Below, one piece after another: positions 54,059-63,474 of a stretch of DNA of 64,000 nucleotides; position 1 is the first letter of the stretch, and every line of letters starts with the position of its first letter. The DNA comes from Bacteroidales bacterium (GTDB lineage Bacteria > Bacteroidota > Bacteroidia > Bacteroidales > UBA3824), in NCBI GenBank assembly GCA_017541145.1, contig JAFXZT010000099.1, forward strand, positions 1 to 64,000. Direction: 5' to 3'. The notes beneath the pieces were generated by a model that saw nothing but the letters and a program-made list of their open reading frames with translations, made no database searches and was not told where the DNA came from. Made by a program: the position numbers and the translations under genes.

Positions 54059-55363
54059 TTATAATCCTCTTTCGTCAACAAACTTTACAATTTTGCGACT
54101 CATCTGAGGATAATTTAACTTATGAATTTCATCTACCGGCAAAAAGTTTATCTCCGGCGTAACGCGAATATGCGAACGGAAACGATCTCTTAAATCTTTG
54201 ATTACATCGTTTCCTTGTACACCTTCTTTCAAACCAATGTCAACCAAAAGCAAATCAAGACCATTTTCTGATGATTTTAATCTCACAAGATAATTTTCTA
54301 CATAATCGGTATTATCCAATACGTCGAAAACTGCGGGCGGATACAATGCTGTACCTTTATATTTTATCATTTGATTCAGCCTACCAACGATAGGACCAAG
54401 TCGGAATGAATTTCTACCGCATTTGCAAGGCTCGGTATACATCGTAGTAATATCTCCGGTTTTGAATCTCAACAAAGGCATTGCCTCATTGCCAAGTGTA
54501 GTAATTACAAGTTCACCATATTCACCGGGTCTGACAGGATTTCCGTTATTGTCAACAATTTCACAAATCAACAATTCGGGATGATGATGTCCGCCGCAAT
54601 GATAATCACACTCGGTAAAACTTGTAGCCATTTCGGTAGAAGCGTATGTAGAATAAAGTTTAACATCCCATTTATTAAGGATTTCGCGAGCAAGCATGTT
54701 GTAAGAGCCGTCGGCATTCTTGATACTTTCGCCCAGACATACGATTTTTTTTACAGAACAATTTTTGTAATCAATATTGTTAGCCTCAGCAAAATCAATA
54801 ATCTTTTTAATAAAAGACGGCACACATGCAAGCACGGTCGGCTTGATTCTCAGAATAGTATCCCATTGAAATTCTGGAACTCCGCTACCTACACGAACTA
54901 TTCCTGCCCCAAGTTTTCTCAACCCGAGATACCAAGCCAAACCCGCCATAAAACGCTTATCCATTGTACACATCATTTGTACAATATCATGCTCGTCAAC
55001 ACCGGCACAATGAAACGACAGATACTCATTTGTAGCAAGACGTTGCAAATCATTTTCTGTAAGAGCAAATATTACAGGCTTACCCAAAGTGCCCGATGTA
55101 GTAAGTATATCAATTACTTGCGTTTTGTCAACACACAAAAAATCTTCATTATGCAACTGAATATCTTCTTTGGTAGTAAAAGGGATATTCCTCAAATCTT
55201 CCAAAGTTTTTATTCCTTTAACATTTATACTATATCTGTTAAACAACTCCTTGTAATAAGGAGATTTTTCATTAACATACTCAATAAGATGTCTAAGTTT
55301 CTTTTCTTGAAACTCCTTAATTTGTTCCAAACTTGAATATTCGATTTCAGGAAATCTATTCAT
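54059..55363 (-). CDS. PaaK-type adenylate-forming CoA ligase
   Basis: A 434-residue member of the phenylacetate-CoA ligase branch of the ANL superfamily. P-loop TTSGTLGKPV, YASTEMATSF (A5 motif), and LLRFKTGDIT plus GRLNQMIKYKGTALYP near the C-terminal domain. It should activate an aromatic carboxylic acid as acyl-AMP and transfer it to CoA or a carrier protein. Last gene of the minus-strand operon; in aryl-polyene and flexirubin clusters a ligase loads the aromatic starter onto ACP, so that role is likely here. Start overlaps the esterase stop by 8 bp. Confidence 0.85.
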   Translation of the reverse strand: MNRFPEIEYSSLEQIKEFQEKKLRHLIEYVNEKSPYYKELFNRYSINVKGIKTLEDLRNIPFTTKEDIQLHNEDFLCVDKTQVIDILTTSGTLGKPVIFALTENDLQRLATNEYLSFHCAGVDEHDIVQMMCTMDKRFMAGLAWYLGLRKLGAGIVRVGSGVPEFQWDTILRIKPTVLACVPSFIKKIIDFAEANNIDYKNCSVKKIVCLGESIKNADGSYNMLAREILNKWDVKLYSTYASTEMATSFTECDYHCGGHHHPELLICEIVDNNGNPVRPGEYGELVITTLGNEAMPLLRFKTGDITTMYTEPCKCGRNSFRLGPIVGRLNQMIKYKGTALYPPAVFDVLDNTDYVENYLVRLKSSENGLDLLLVDIGLKEGVQGNDVIKDLRDRFRSHIRVTPEINFLPVDEIHKLNYPQMSRKIVKFVDERGL

Positions 55364-56228
55364 AATAAGTCAAATTAAAATTAAAAATAGTATTGAACCA
55401 TTGTATAAAATCTTTGTACCAAAAAGCTGCTTCAGGATTTTGCGACTTAATCAAATTGCTGTTAACACCAAAACCATGCCCTCCGGTTTCGTACAACGTA
55501 AACTTATGGACATTGCCAATTGATTCCAACGCTTGAGACATCCTCACGGCGTTACGGTAATCAACAATAGGATCGTCCTTACAAGCCACGATATAAACAG
55601 GCGGCATTTGGTCATGCACATTAAGTTCCAACGACAAAGAATCTTTTGTACTTGAATCATAATATTGTCCCAAAAGATTTCGACGCGATTTTTTGTGACC
55701 GATATCATCCTGCATACTCACCACGGGGTACATCATGATACTGAAATCCGGACGTAAATTATGTGACTGATTATCAACATAATTGTTATTGAAATACTCA
55801 GCCGAAGTACCGGACAGATGTCCGCCGGCAGAAAAACCGCAAACTCCAACTTTGTCAGCATCAATACCCAATTTTTCAGCATTGTCACGTACATAAATCA
55901 TTGCACGCTGAAGATCCTGAATTTGAGCCGGATAACGATTGCCTTTTATACCTCTTCTATAAATAAGCACAAACGAGTTGACACCGTAATGACAAAACAT
56001 CTTTGCCGGATCGTGTCCTTCGTTTTTCTTAGCCAAATAGCAATAACTTCCACCGGGACAAAATATAATTGCGACTTTAGAATTATGCTGTCTGTCAGCA
56101 GGATAAAAGAACAATTCCACATCACGCTTTTGATAATCGTCAGGACTGTCGCCCCAAAGTTTTATCGCATCCTGAGCGTAACTGCTTACAGATAGCAAAA
56201 GTAAAAAAATTGTAATTATCTTTCTCAT
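55356..56228 (-). CDS. Exported alpha/beta-hydrolase (acetyl-xylan-esterase-like)
   Basis: A 290-residue esterase with a signal peptide ending SSYAQ. Oxyanion motif CPGGSY, nucleophile Ser133 in GFSAGG, acid near Asp218-Asp219 (KDDPIVDY) and His251 (GGHGFG). It resembles the BD-FAE/acetyl esterase group. Within a lipid-pigment operon it may trim or release an ester at the periplasmic side; a carbohydrate esterase carried along is the alternative. Confidence 0.85.
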   Translation of the reverse strand: MRKIITIFLLLLSVSSYAQDAIKLWGDSPDDYQKRDVELFFYPADRQHNSKVAIIFCPGGSYCYLAKKNEGHDPAKMFCHYGVNSFVLIYRRGIKGNRYPAQIQDLQRAMIYVRDNAEKLGIDADKVGVCGFSAGGHLSGTSAEYFNNNYVDNQSHNLRPDFSIMMYPVVSMQDDIGHKKSRRNLLGQYYDSSTKDSLSLELNVHDQMPPVYIVACKDDPIVDYRNAVRMSQALESIGNVHKFTLYETGGHGFGVNSNLIKSQNPEAAFWYKDFIQWFNTIFNFNLTYYE

Positions 56229-56245
56229 CGAAATTTTGATATTTT

Positions 56246-59200
56246 TTACAGTTTTACAGCATTCGGATAATTTTCTACTTCATTTTTTTGAGGATTGATG
56301 ACATAAACACAGTCAAAATCCTCAGTATCAACGATTCCGGCAAAAACCTTATAAATCAAATTATCAGTTTTGGCTTGACAATTATTTGCTACAAGAATTT
56401 TATCTTCATCGCTGTCAAAAGCAGTTACTTTTGCATTAGGATTCATCAACGAGTACAACAAACTAATCTCACCATAACCACAATTGATAAAACAAACATT
56501 ATGATTATTCGGTTGATTTGCAAAGATATCAAGATTTTTATTTAAACTTCGGTTTAAACATAATCTGATATCAGAACCTTTGTACAAATAATTAATCTTA
56601 ACAATTTGTTTTGCGCGGTCAATATCCTGCAACTCGCGCGATACTTCATCGTAACGCTTAATCATATAATGACGAACATTTCGTGTAGTTTCAAGCACAA
56701 CCGGCGAAATCATCGGATTATCGGCATGAATTCGTTTATCAATAGTGAGTGTAATTTTGCCCGGACGAAGTATCAAATCATTTTTAGCAAATGTAAAACC
56801 CGCGCCATGAATTATAACAGGCAGAATATCAACGCCAAAATGTTTTGCTAAATAAAATGCTCCTTGATGAAATCTATGAATTTTTGAATCGTCACTGCGA
56901 GTTCCCTCCGGAAAAACAACTACAGAAAATCCTTCTTTTATCATAGGCATTAGTTTGGTAACAAGCTTGTCAAAACCATCAGAAGCCGGAAGGAAATCCG
57001 CGATTTTCAGCACTTTACCATAAAAGAAATTTTTCTGTTGCTTGTCGTTAGTTACAAAAAGAATTTTATCAGTAAGCGACATCAAACACAAAACATCAAA
57101 AAACGATGAATGATTGGCAATTATAACAGACGGTTTACTAAAATCCTCGTTGTAAGGATTATGAATTGCGAACGGGCATCGCGGAACATTATGCACTCTC
57201 GACGCCAACATCCTCAAAACTTTATGAAACCAGATTTTGGATTTCATGCTAAATTTTCCGATATATTTAACATACATCGCACTTACAAAAAGTAACAAAC
57301 AAGCGGCAACAAATCCGATAAAATATCCGAAAGTACAACCCACATTCACCAATGTATACGGTTGAATTCTCGGTTTACCGTTTTTTGTAGTTAAATAATT
57401 GAAAATCAACGGAGGGAAAATGTAAGATGCAATCACAACCGAAAACATCCCGATAATTACAATTACACCCAAAGACGACATCGCCGGATGCTGTGCAAAA
57501 ATCAATGTTCCAACGCCTACAAACATTATTAAACTGCTGATTGCTATTGCGTTCTTAAAAGAAGTCAAAACTTTTTTGCCACGAGAAAATTCGTAAATAA
57601 GTCCCTCGGTCATAAAAACCGCATAGTCGTCACCCTGTCCGAAAATAAATGTAGCAAGAATGATGTTAACAATATTGAATTTTACATCAAACAAATACAT
57701 CAAACCCAAAATCCAAAACCAACTGACAGTGAGAGGAATAAATGAAATTAAACTCAATTCGATGCTTCCAAACGAAAACATCAAAAACACAAAAACAATA
57801 AATCCGGCTGCAAAAAGTACATAATTGAAATTGTCATTCAATGCCGAAGCAAACGAATCAGCAATAATATGTTCATCGTAAACAGTCAGATTATCAGAAA
57901 CTTTCTGTAAAGAAGATATTATTTTTTGAGAGTTTTCGGGTTTAACTTCAATTATTGTAACAATCGCAACCTCAGAGGAATCCTCATGAATATAATTTCC
58001 CAAACCGGCACTCCGTATCGGATTGAAATAATCGAAGTCAACCGTAGAAAAATCTCTATTCAAAATCTCAATGAAAGGGTTAAACTGCTGAATTTTTATA
58101 TTTTGTTCTTTACAATGTTTTTCCAACAAAGAGAGAATTTTATTCTTGTTATGATTTAAATAATCATTCCAAAGTCGCAATGATTCAACCTGTTTATCAA
58201 GAGACGGAATAAAATTACCAATTCCGGAAACTTTAATTACTAAATCAGATTTTTCAAGAGAATCGATAATATTTTTTGACTTTTCGTAAACCGACAAAGC
58301 CTGCTGCATATCACTACCAACGGCAGTAACGAAAACCGAAGTTGTAGAATCAGAATTCAACAACGCAAAAGAATGTTTGGACTCTTTAGCAATATCTTCA
58401 GTCATATAATTGATATTATGAAGATCGGAATCAAATTCGGTTTGAAAACTGAAATAAACAAGAATCGGAGTAAGAATCAAAACCGGAACAACAATAATTT
58501 TCTTTTGAAAAATATCGAAACTGAATTTTAATTTAGATTCTTCTGAAACTTTCAAATCAATTTTCTTCGCGAAATGCGGCAAAAATACAAGCGTAAATAA
58601 AATACAGGCTGTCAATAAAATACCGCCAATAAAACCTAAATCGCTTAAAGCATTGCTACCGGCAAACATCAACGAGAAAAAAGCAAAAACAGTTGTTAAA
58701 TTACCGATTACCAAAGGCGAAACAATTTCTTTGATGTTGCTACGCATATCTTTGGCGTGATAGAGATGCGAAATAAAATGCAACGGATAATTAACAGCAA
58801 TTCCTGTAAAAATAGACGAAATTCCTATTGAAATCAACGAAACCTTTCCCAATAAAAGCCACGAAAAAGCACCAGCAACCAAAAATCCAAAAGTCAATGT
58901 AACAAGAATCAACATCATGTTACGAAAATTGCGGATAGAAAATGACAAAATCAACAAAATCAAAATCACTGAAATAGAAGTAGTTAAAATTGTATCTGTT
59001 TTGATTCGAGATGAATTTCCAACAGCAATTACGGGTGCTCCGAACAACGAAATTTTAATATTGTTGAATTTTGACTTCACAGAGTCAATATTGTCGGCTA
59101 ACTTAGCAACAATCAACGAATTAACATCGCTTTCACTCATTCCGGCAGGAGAATCTACGAAGACAATCCCACGATTTAGTTCTGTTTCAAAAATATGTCC

Positions 59201-59803
59201 GTTAATATAAGAATATTTATCAGAAGGTCTAAAATTTTTCAAATTTGACAAAACCGGTAAAAACATCCCGAAAGGATCATTCTTTATCGTATTTTTCACC
59301 AACTGAGGAGCAGGACTTTGCAACAAATTTTTATCAGTTTGCAAAGCAACTTGAACATGAGAATCTGTTAAACAAGAATCTGCATGGAAATACGAAACGC
59401 TATCCAAAAAGTAAGGAATTTTTTGCTGGATAAATTGTGAAATCCTTGAAATATTGGATTCGTCAAATTTGGAAACAACATTGCTAAAAAGATTAGACTC
59501 ATCGTTTTTTTTAAGATTTTCAACAAAAAAATCCATACATTCTGCAACCTCAGTTTCTGTTAAAAGCGAATCTTGAGGCTGAAAAAATATCATAATTCTG
59601 GAATTTCCGGAAGCCGTTGATACAAATTTTGAAACTTTGGAATAGTTTTTTCCTACAGGCAAAAAATCAGAGATATCTTCCTTGAAACCAAGACACAACG
59701 TACCCGATACCGATAATGCTGTAAGCAAAATCAATAGAAAATAAAGCAATGATTTACGCTTTTCAAAAAAATCATATATTCTAAGAAAAAAGTTTACAAG
59801 CAT
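56246..59803 (-). CDS. MMPL/RND exporter fused to PlsC-type acyltransferase and a methyltransferase-like tail
   Basis: An 1185-residue fusion. Residues 1 to about 845 form an MMPL-type RND transporter: helices at 18-38, then 270-410, 436-452 and 660-850, with two large periplasmic loops (about 40-265 and 455-655). Residues about 870-1065 are a PlsC acyltransferase with HSSFFD (898-903) and FPEGTR (964-969). Residues about 1090-1185 resemble the SAM-binding half of a class I methyltransferase (CFINCGYGEISLL, KVTAFDSDEDKI) but stop before a full catalytic domain. Such fusions fit export and acyl attachment of a polyketide-like lipid. It ends 18 bp before the esterase start. Confidence 0.85.
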   Translation of the reverse strand: MLVNFFLRIYDFFEKRKSLLYFLLILLTALSVSGTLCLGFKEDISDFLPVGKNYSKVSKFVSTASGNSRIMIFFQPQDSLLTETEVAECMDFFVENLKKNDESNLFSNVVSKFDESNISRISQFIQQKIPYFLDSVSYFHADSCLTDSHVQVALQTDKNLLQSPAPQLVKNTIKNDPFGMFLPVLSNLKNFRPSDKYSYINGHIFETELNRGIVFVDSPAGMSESDVNSLIVAKLADNIDSVKSKFNNIKISLFGAPVIAVGNSSRIKTDTILTTSISVILILLILSFSIRNFRNMMLILVTLTFGFLVAGAFSWLLLGKVSLISIGISSIFTGIAVNYPLHFISHLYHAKDMRSNIKEIVSPLVIGNLTTVFAFFSLMFAGSNALSDLGFIGGILLTACILFTLVFLPHFAKKIDLKVSEESKLKFSFDIFQKKIIVVPVLILTPILVYFSFQTEFDSDLHNINYMTEDIAKESKHSFALLNSDSTTSVFVTAVGSDMQQALSVYEKSKNIIDSLEKSDLVIKVSGIGNFIPSLDKQVESLRLWNDYLNHNKNKILSLLEKHCKEQNIKIQQFNPFIEILNRDFSTVDFDYFNPIRSAGLGNYIHEDSSEVAIVTIIEVKPENSQKIISSLQKVSDNLTVYDEHIIADSFASALNDNFNYVLFAAGFIVFVFLMFSFGSIELSLISFIPLTVSWFWILGLMYLFDVKFNIVNIILATFIFGQGDDYAVFMTEGLIYEFSRGKKVLTSFKNAIAISSLIMFVGVGTLIFAQHPAMSSLGVIVIIGMFSVVIASYIFPPLIFNYLTTKNGKPRIQPYTLVNVGCTFGYFIGFVAACLLLFVSAMYVKYIGKFSMKSKIWFHKVLRMLASRVHNVPRCPFAIHNPYNEDFSKPSVIIANHSSFFDVLCLMSLTDKILFVTNDKQQKNFFYGKVLKIADFLPASDGFDKLVTKLMPMIKEGFSVVVFPEGTRSDDSKIHRFHQGAFYLAKHFGVDILPVIIHGAGFTFAKNDLILRPGKITLTIDKRIHADNPMISPVVLETTRNVRHYMIKRYDEVSRELQDIDRAKQIVKINYLYKGSDIRLCLNRSLNKNLDIFANQPNNHNVCFINCGYGEISLLYSLMNPNAKVTAFDSDEDKILVANNCQAKTDNLIYKVFAGIVDTEDFDCVYVINPQKNEVENYPNAVKL

Positions 59804-60583
59804 TTATCCGGTAATTTTTTTAATTAAATAATGCACAAGCATCGACGGATAACCGTAAAAAAACGCAACAATAGTAAAAATAGTATTCAGAATGCTGATT
59901 CGTGTAAAATCACGGGCAGGACGAAACCCCGAAACCCTCTCCCCTTTCGGCGGATAATAAACTTCAATCGGAACACTGTGAATATCAACACCTTTCCACG
60001 CACAACGGACCAACATCTCCAACTCTGTTTCGTACTTAGACGAGAAAATATGCATGTTGGCAACCTGATTCAACGGATAAATTCTATAGCCAGTTTGTGT
60101 ATCAGAAAGTCGATGAAATGTATGAACCGTAAACCAAAAATTTGAAAATTTGTTAGCGAATCCCGAACCTTGCGAAAGTTCCTTACCGTCAAGATTTCGG
60201 GAACCGACAACCAAACAACCGGGATTATTTTCAATCATATCTGCAAATTTGTACAAATCAGTTGCCTTGTGCTGAGAATCAGAATCCATAGTAACGGCAT
60301 AATCAAAACCGAGTTCTTTCGCTTTCTTGAATCCGGACCTCAATGCAATTCCTTTACCCTGATTGATTTTATGTTTTATGACTGTAACTTTTTGATTATA
60401 AGTCAACAAAATATCATCGGTATTATCGGGACTTCCATCGTTAACTACAATTATATCGTCAACTTCAGCTAAAACACTATTCAAAACAGATTCAAGAAAC
60501 TTTGCATTATTATAAGTCGGTATAACAACGCAAATTTTCAACGCTTTGAATTTTTCTCTGGTATTTTTATCTAAACTTGACAT
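59804..60583 (-). CDS. GT2 glycosyltransferase, dolichol-phosphate-mannose-synthase-like
   Basis: A 259-residue soluble or peripheral GT-A enzyme: CVVIPTYNNAKFLESVLNSVL, DIIVVNDGSPDNTDDIL, INQGKGIALRSGFKKA and MDSDSQHKATDL with the metal-binding DSD. C-terminal hydrophobic stretch (SILNTIFTIVAFFYGY). It would transfer a sugar to a lipid carrier or to the product of this operon. Its stop abuts the MMPL start and it begins 11 bp after the SMR-like gene. Confidence 0.9.
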   Translation of the reverse strand: MSSLDKNTREKFKALKICVVIPTYNNAKFLESVLNSVLAEVDDIIVVNDGSPDNTDDILLTYNQKVTVIKHKINQGKGIALRSGFKKAKELGFDYAVTMDSDSQHKATDLYKFADMIENNPGCLVVGSRNLDGKELSQGSGFANKFSNFWFTVHTFHRLSDTQTGYRIYPLNQVANMHIFSSKYETELEMLVRCAWKGVDIHSVPIEVYYPPKGERVSGFRPARDFTRISILNTIFTIVAFFYGYPSMLVHYLIKKITG

Positions 60584-60594
60584 AAATTATAGTT

Positions 60595-60948
60595 TTATTT
60601 CAACAAAAAGAAAGTTCCAATTACAATAAAACCTAAACCAATCCAACGGGTAACCGGTACAGTCTCATGAAATATAAGTATCGATGCTATCATGCCAAAA
60701 ACGTAGCTGAAACTTATTAACGGATAAGCAATTGAAAATTCAAAATGCTTTAAGATGTAAAGCCATAACAACGAGGCTGCACCCATACAAATTCCGCAAT
60801 ACAAAAAAGGCCAGTTAGTTAAATACGATTTGATAACAGACCATGTAAATTGGAATTTCACGGCTTTGGACATCGCAATTTTCAAAAAAACTTGTCCCAA
60901 TGCCAATAAAGCCGACTGCGAAAGCGATAAAATCAATAATTTCAGCAT
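60595..60948 (-). CDS. Four-helix EamA/SMR-like membrane protein
   Basis: A 117-residue protein with four hydrophobic helices (about 3-26, 42-66, 72-92, 99-117) and the PLISFSYVFGMIASILIFHETV segment typical of half-size EamA/ArnE-like transporters. Members sometimes flip lipid-linked sugars; next to a dolichol-phosphate-type glycosyltransferase that is a reasonable guess. Overlaps the preceding ketosynthase gene by 7 bp. Confidence 0.75.
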   Translation of the reverse strand: MLKLLILSLSQSALLALGQVFLKIAMSKAVKFQFTWSVIKSYLTNWPFLYCGICMGAASLLWLYILKHFEFSIAYPLISFSYVFGMIASILIFHETVPVTRWIGLGFIVIGTFFLLK

Positions 60949-61982
60949 CGTTGCAAAATTATAAATGAATGATCTTTGTTGTTGAAATGATGATAAATCA
61001 AAATATTTTTTGGATTTTGAACAGACTGATTTTCAACTTCTTTATCCAAAAATAAAACTTGCGGTATTTTATTTTGATGCAACGAAACTGCCGAAGCATA
61101 AAAACCGTAAACAGAACCTGAATAGCTTTCACCAAAAAGATGCGCGTAACCAAGTGTTGGAGCTTGAATACCAAACAGTTCAAGATTTTTATGATAAATT
61201 GCATCGGATGACGGTTTTCCATTAATTCCAGTCATAACTGCCGAAATATCAGATTTTTGCAATCCCGCATCTGTTAATGTAACATCCAATAAATCCAACA
61301 ATTCATCATCATTCAACATAAAACCAAGTCTTACGGCTGCAACTTTGCATAAAGTATTATCTGTCAACATGTTTGACAAAATACCGCCGGCAGAAGCTTC
61401 GCCTGCAAAACCCTTAGAATCGCCGACCAAATATCCTGCGTTTTGCAAAATATTGAAATAAGTCGGTGACATCTCATCAAAACCGCCAACAAATGCAGAT
61501 TTGATTCTATTCATTTGAATTTGAAGGAACACATCCAACAAGGCATTTTCAAACGAAACACCTTTGTGACAATAAGTTGAATTGTAACCGTGGCAACCGA
61601 GATTTATACCGATTGTACTACTGATTGTATTATGAGTACTCGCCATAAAATATGAAGGTTTCATAAACTCTTCGCCCTCATACACAAGTTCTTGCAAAAA
61701 CAATTCAGTATTTTCCACACATCCGAGTCCTGAACCGACCACTACTGCCTCCACGGATTCCAAACCGGATTCTTTCAACGCAAAGTTTGAGACTATCATG
61801 GCACGTTTCAAGATATTTCCATTTCGTCTGCAAACATTGGCCGGTAACAATGATTTGAAATCGGGATCTTGAGTTCTTACAAGTTTTTGATTTTCAAAAT
61901 TCTGAGGATTATTAATCCAATCTTCAGACAAAGGTTTTTGTACAGAAATTTGCTTGAAAGAATTTAAATATACTGTACTCAT
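60942..61982 (-). CDS. Divergent beta-ketoacyl synthase (chain-length-factor-like)
   Basis: A 346-residue thiolase-fold protein lacking the usual N-terminal residues. A cysteine is present (Cys138, NSTYCHKGV, against STACSSG), and one histidine (His281, YAHLFGESYSGS, against TGHTxGASG), but the first catalytic histidine is missing: the HGTATP position reads TGINGKP (251-257). It is therefore probably a partner of the canonical KS at 61988-63175, like KS-beta or chain-length factors in type II polyketide and aryl-polyene systems. Confidence 0.8.
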   Translation of the reverse strand: MSTVYLNSFKQISVQKPLSEDWINNPQNFENQKLVRTQDPDFKSLLPANVCRRNGNILKRAMIVSNFALKESGLESVEAVVVGSGLGCVENTELFLQELVYEGEEFMKPSYFMASTHNTISSTIGINLGCHGYNSTYCHKGVSFENALLDVFLQIQMNRIKSAFVGGFDEMSPTYFNILQNAGYLVGDSKGFAGEASAGGILSNMLTDNTLCKVAAVRLGFMLNDDELLDLLDVTLTDAGLQKSDISAVMTGINGKPSSDAIYHKNLELFGIQAPTLGYAHLFGESYSGSVYGFYASAVSLHQNKIPQVLFLDKEVENQSVQNPKNILIYHHFNNKDHSFIILQRC

Positions 61983-61987
61983 ACCTT

Positions 61988-63175
61988 TTAAATTTTTGAA
62001 AAAATTAATGAAGAATCATTGCCGCCAAAACCGAAACTATTGTTCATAACATGATGCAAAACCTTAGTTTTATTTTCAGTTAACGGACTGATATTCAATT
62101 CCGGAATAGGATCATGAAAATTCAGATTGATCGGCAAAAAATCATTTACAAGACACATCACAGAAATTACGGATTCCAAACCTCCTGAAGCACTTGTGGT
62201 ATGACCTGTAAAAGCTTTTGTTGAAGAAAAATCAGGCATATTTTCGCCAAAAATTCTTTTCATCGCACGACCTTCTGTTAAATCGTTGTTTGGCGTAGCA
62301 GTGCCGTGACAATTGATATAATCAATATCGCTTGGTTTCAAACCGCCAAGTTCCAAAGCCTTTTGCATTGCCAAAAACGGTCCGTCGCCATTCTCAGAAG
62401 TTGCAGTTTGATGATAAGCGTCACATGTATTTGCATAGCCTTGAAGTAAGCAAAGAGGTTTTGCATTACGCTGAGTTACAGCCTTTTCACTTTCCAAGAC
62501 CAAATAACCTGCACCCTCACCAAGATTCAGACCGCTACGAAAATTATCAAAAGGTCGGCACATCTCAGCAGACAAAATTTTAAGAGAATTAAATCCGTTG
62601 AAATGATAAAGCGACAAACTTTCAGCACCGCCTGCTACAACAATATCAAAACGACCACTTTTTATAAGTTCTGCACCGATAATCAACGAGTTAGCTCCAG
62701 AAGAACACGCCGTAGAAATCGACATCACAGATGAAAACAATCCTATATTTTCTGCTATAAATTCTGTACTATCACCGATGTCATGCGGATAAAGATAAAA
62801 ATTTTTGGAATCGTTGTTAACAAAATCATCGTAAAACTGTTCCATTCTATCCATCCCGCCAACAGTAGTTCCTGAAACAAAAGCGATTTTCAAATCGGAT
62901 TTAGAATAAAGTTTGGCAGAATTCAACGCTTCTTTTACTGCTATTAAACCCAAAAGCGGAGTTCTCACCAATGTTTTTTGATTATCAAATCCGGCGAAAT
63001 CAGCAAGTTGATTGTAATCCATCTTGATTTCGCCACACGGAAATTCAGAATGAATAGTTTTTAGAAATTCCAACTTTGAAATCCCTGAAATTCCGTTTTT
63101 CAAACTATGGAAAATCTCATTACAATTGTTTCCGATAGCTGAAATTGCACCAATTCCCGTGACGAAAATCTTCAT
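61988..63175 (-). CDS. Beta-ketoacyl-ACP synthase (catalytic KS)
   Basis: A 395-residue FabF-like condensing enzyme with an intact triad: Cys157 (STACSSG), His290 (CHGTATPNNDLTE) and His325 (FTGHTTSASGGLE). It would elongate an acyl-ACP by two carbons with decarboxylation of malonyl-ACP. Lies between the ACP gene (15 bp) and the divergent KS (5 bp), a KS/CLF/ACP set typical of flexirubin and aryl-polyene clusters. Confidence 0.93.
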   Translation of the reverse strand: MKIFVTGIGAISAIGNNCNEIFHSLKNGISGISKLEFLKTIHSEFPCGEIKMDYNQLADFAGFDNQKTLVRTPLLGLIAVKEALNSAKLYSKSDLKIAFVSGTTVGGMDRMEQFYDDFVNNDSKNFYLYPHDIGDSTEFIAENIGLFSSVMSISTACSSGANSLIIGAELIKSGRFDIVVAGGAESLSLYHFNGFNSLKILSAEMCRPFDNFRSGLNLGEGAGYLVLESEKAVTQRNAKPLCLLQGYANTCDAYHQTATSENGDGPFLAMQKALELGGLKPSDIDYINCHGTATPNNDLTEGRAMKRIFGENMPDFSSTKAFTGHTTSASGGLESVISVMCLVNDFLPINLNFHDPIPELNISPLTENKTKVLHHVMNNSFGFGGNDSSLIFSKI

Positions 63176-63190
63176 TATTTTACTTTATTT

Positions 63191-63442
63191 CTATCTGTTA
63201 TCCTTGATATAATCTGCCATCACTTTTACCGAAGCAAATATTTTTTTGCCTTCGGAAGCATCACGCAATTTTATACCGTAATTTTTTTCCATGAGAACGA
63301 TAAGTTCCAATGCATCAATAGAATCCAAGCCAAGACCATCGCCGAACAAAGGTTCGTCGTCTTTGATATCTTCTGGTTTCATATCATCAAGATTAAGTGT
63401 CTCAATGATTTCTCTTTTCAACTTTAAAATCAATTCGTCCAT
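63191..63442 (-). CDS. Acyl carrier protein
   Basis: An 83-residue ACP; the phosphopantetheine attachment serine is Ser41 in GLGLDSIDALEL. It carries the growing acyl chain for the neighbouring ketosynthases. It lies 32 bp after the partial gene at the window edge, 15 bp before the catalytic KS. A dedicated cluster ACP, distinct from the housekeeping AcpP expected near fabF elsewhere. Confidence 0.93.
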   Translation of the reverse strand: MDELILKLKREIIETLNLDDMKPEDIKDDEPLFGDGLGLDSIDALELIVLMEKNYGIKLRDASEGKKIFASVKVMADYIKDNR

Positions 63443-63474
63443 TTTGTAGGTTATCTTTTTTTTTGTGACTTTTA

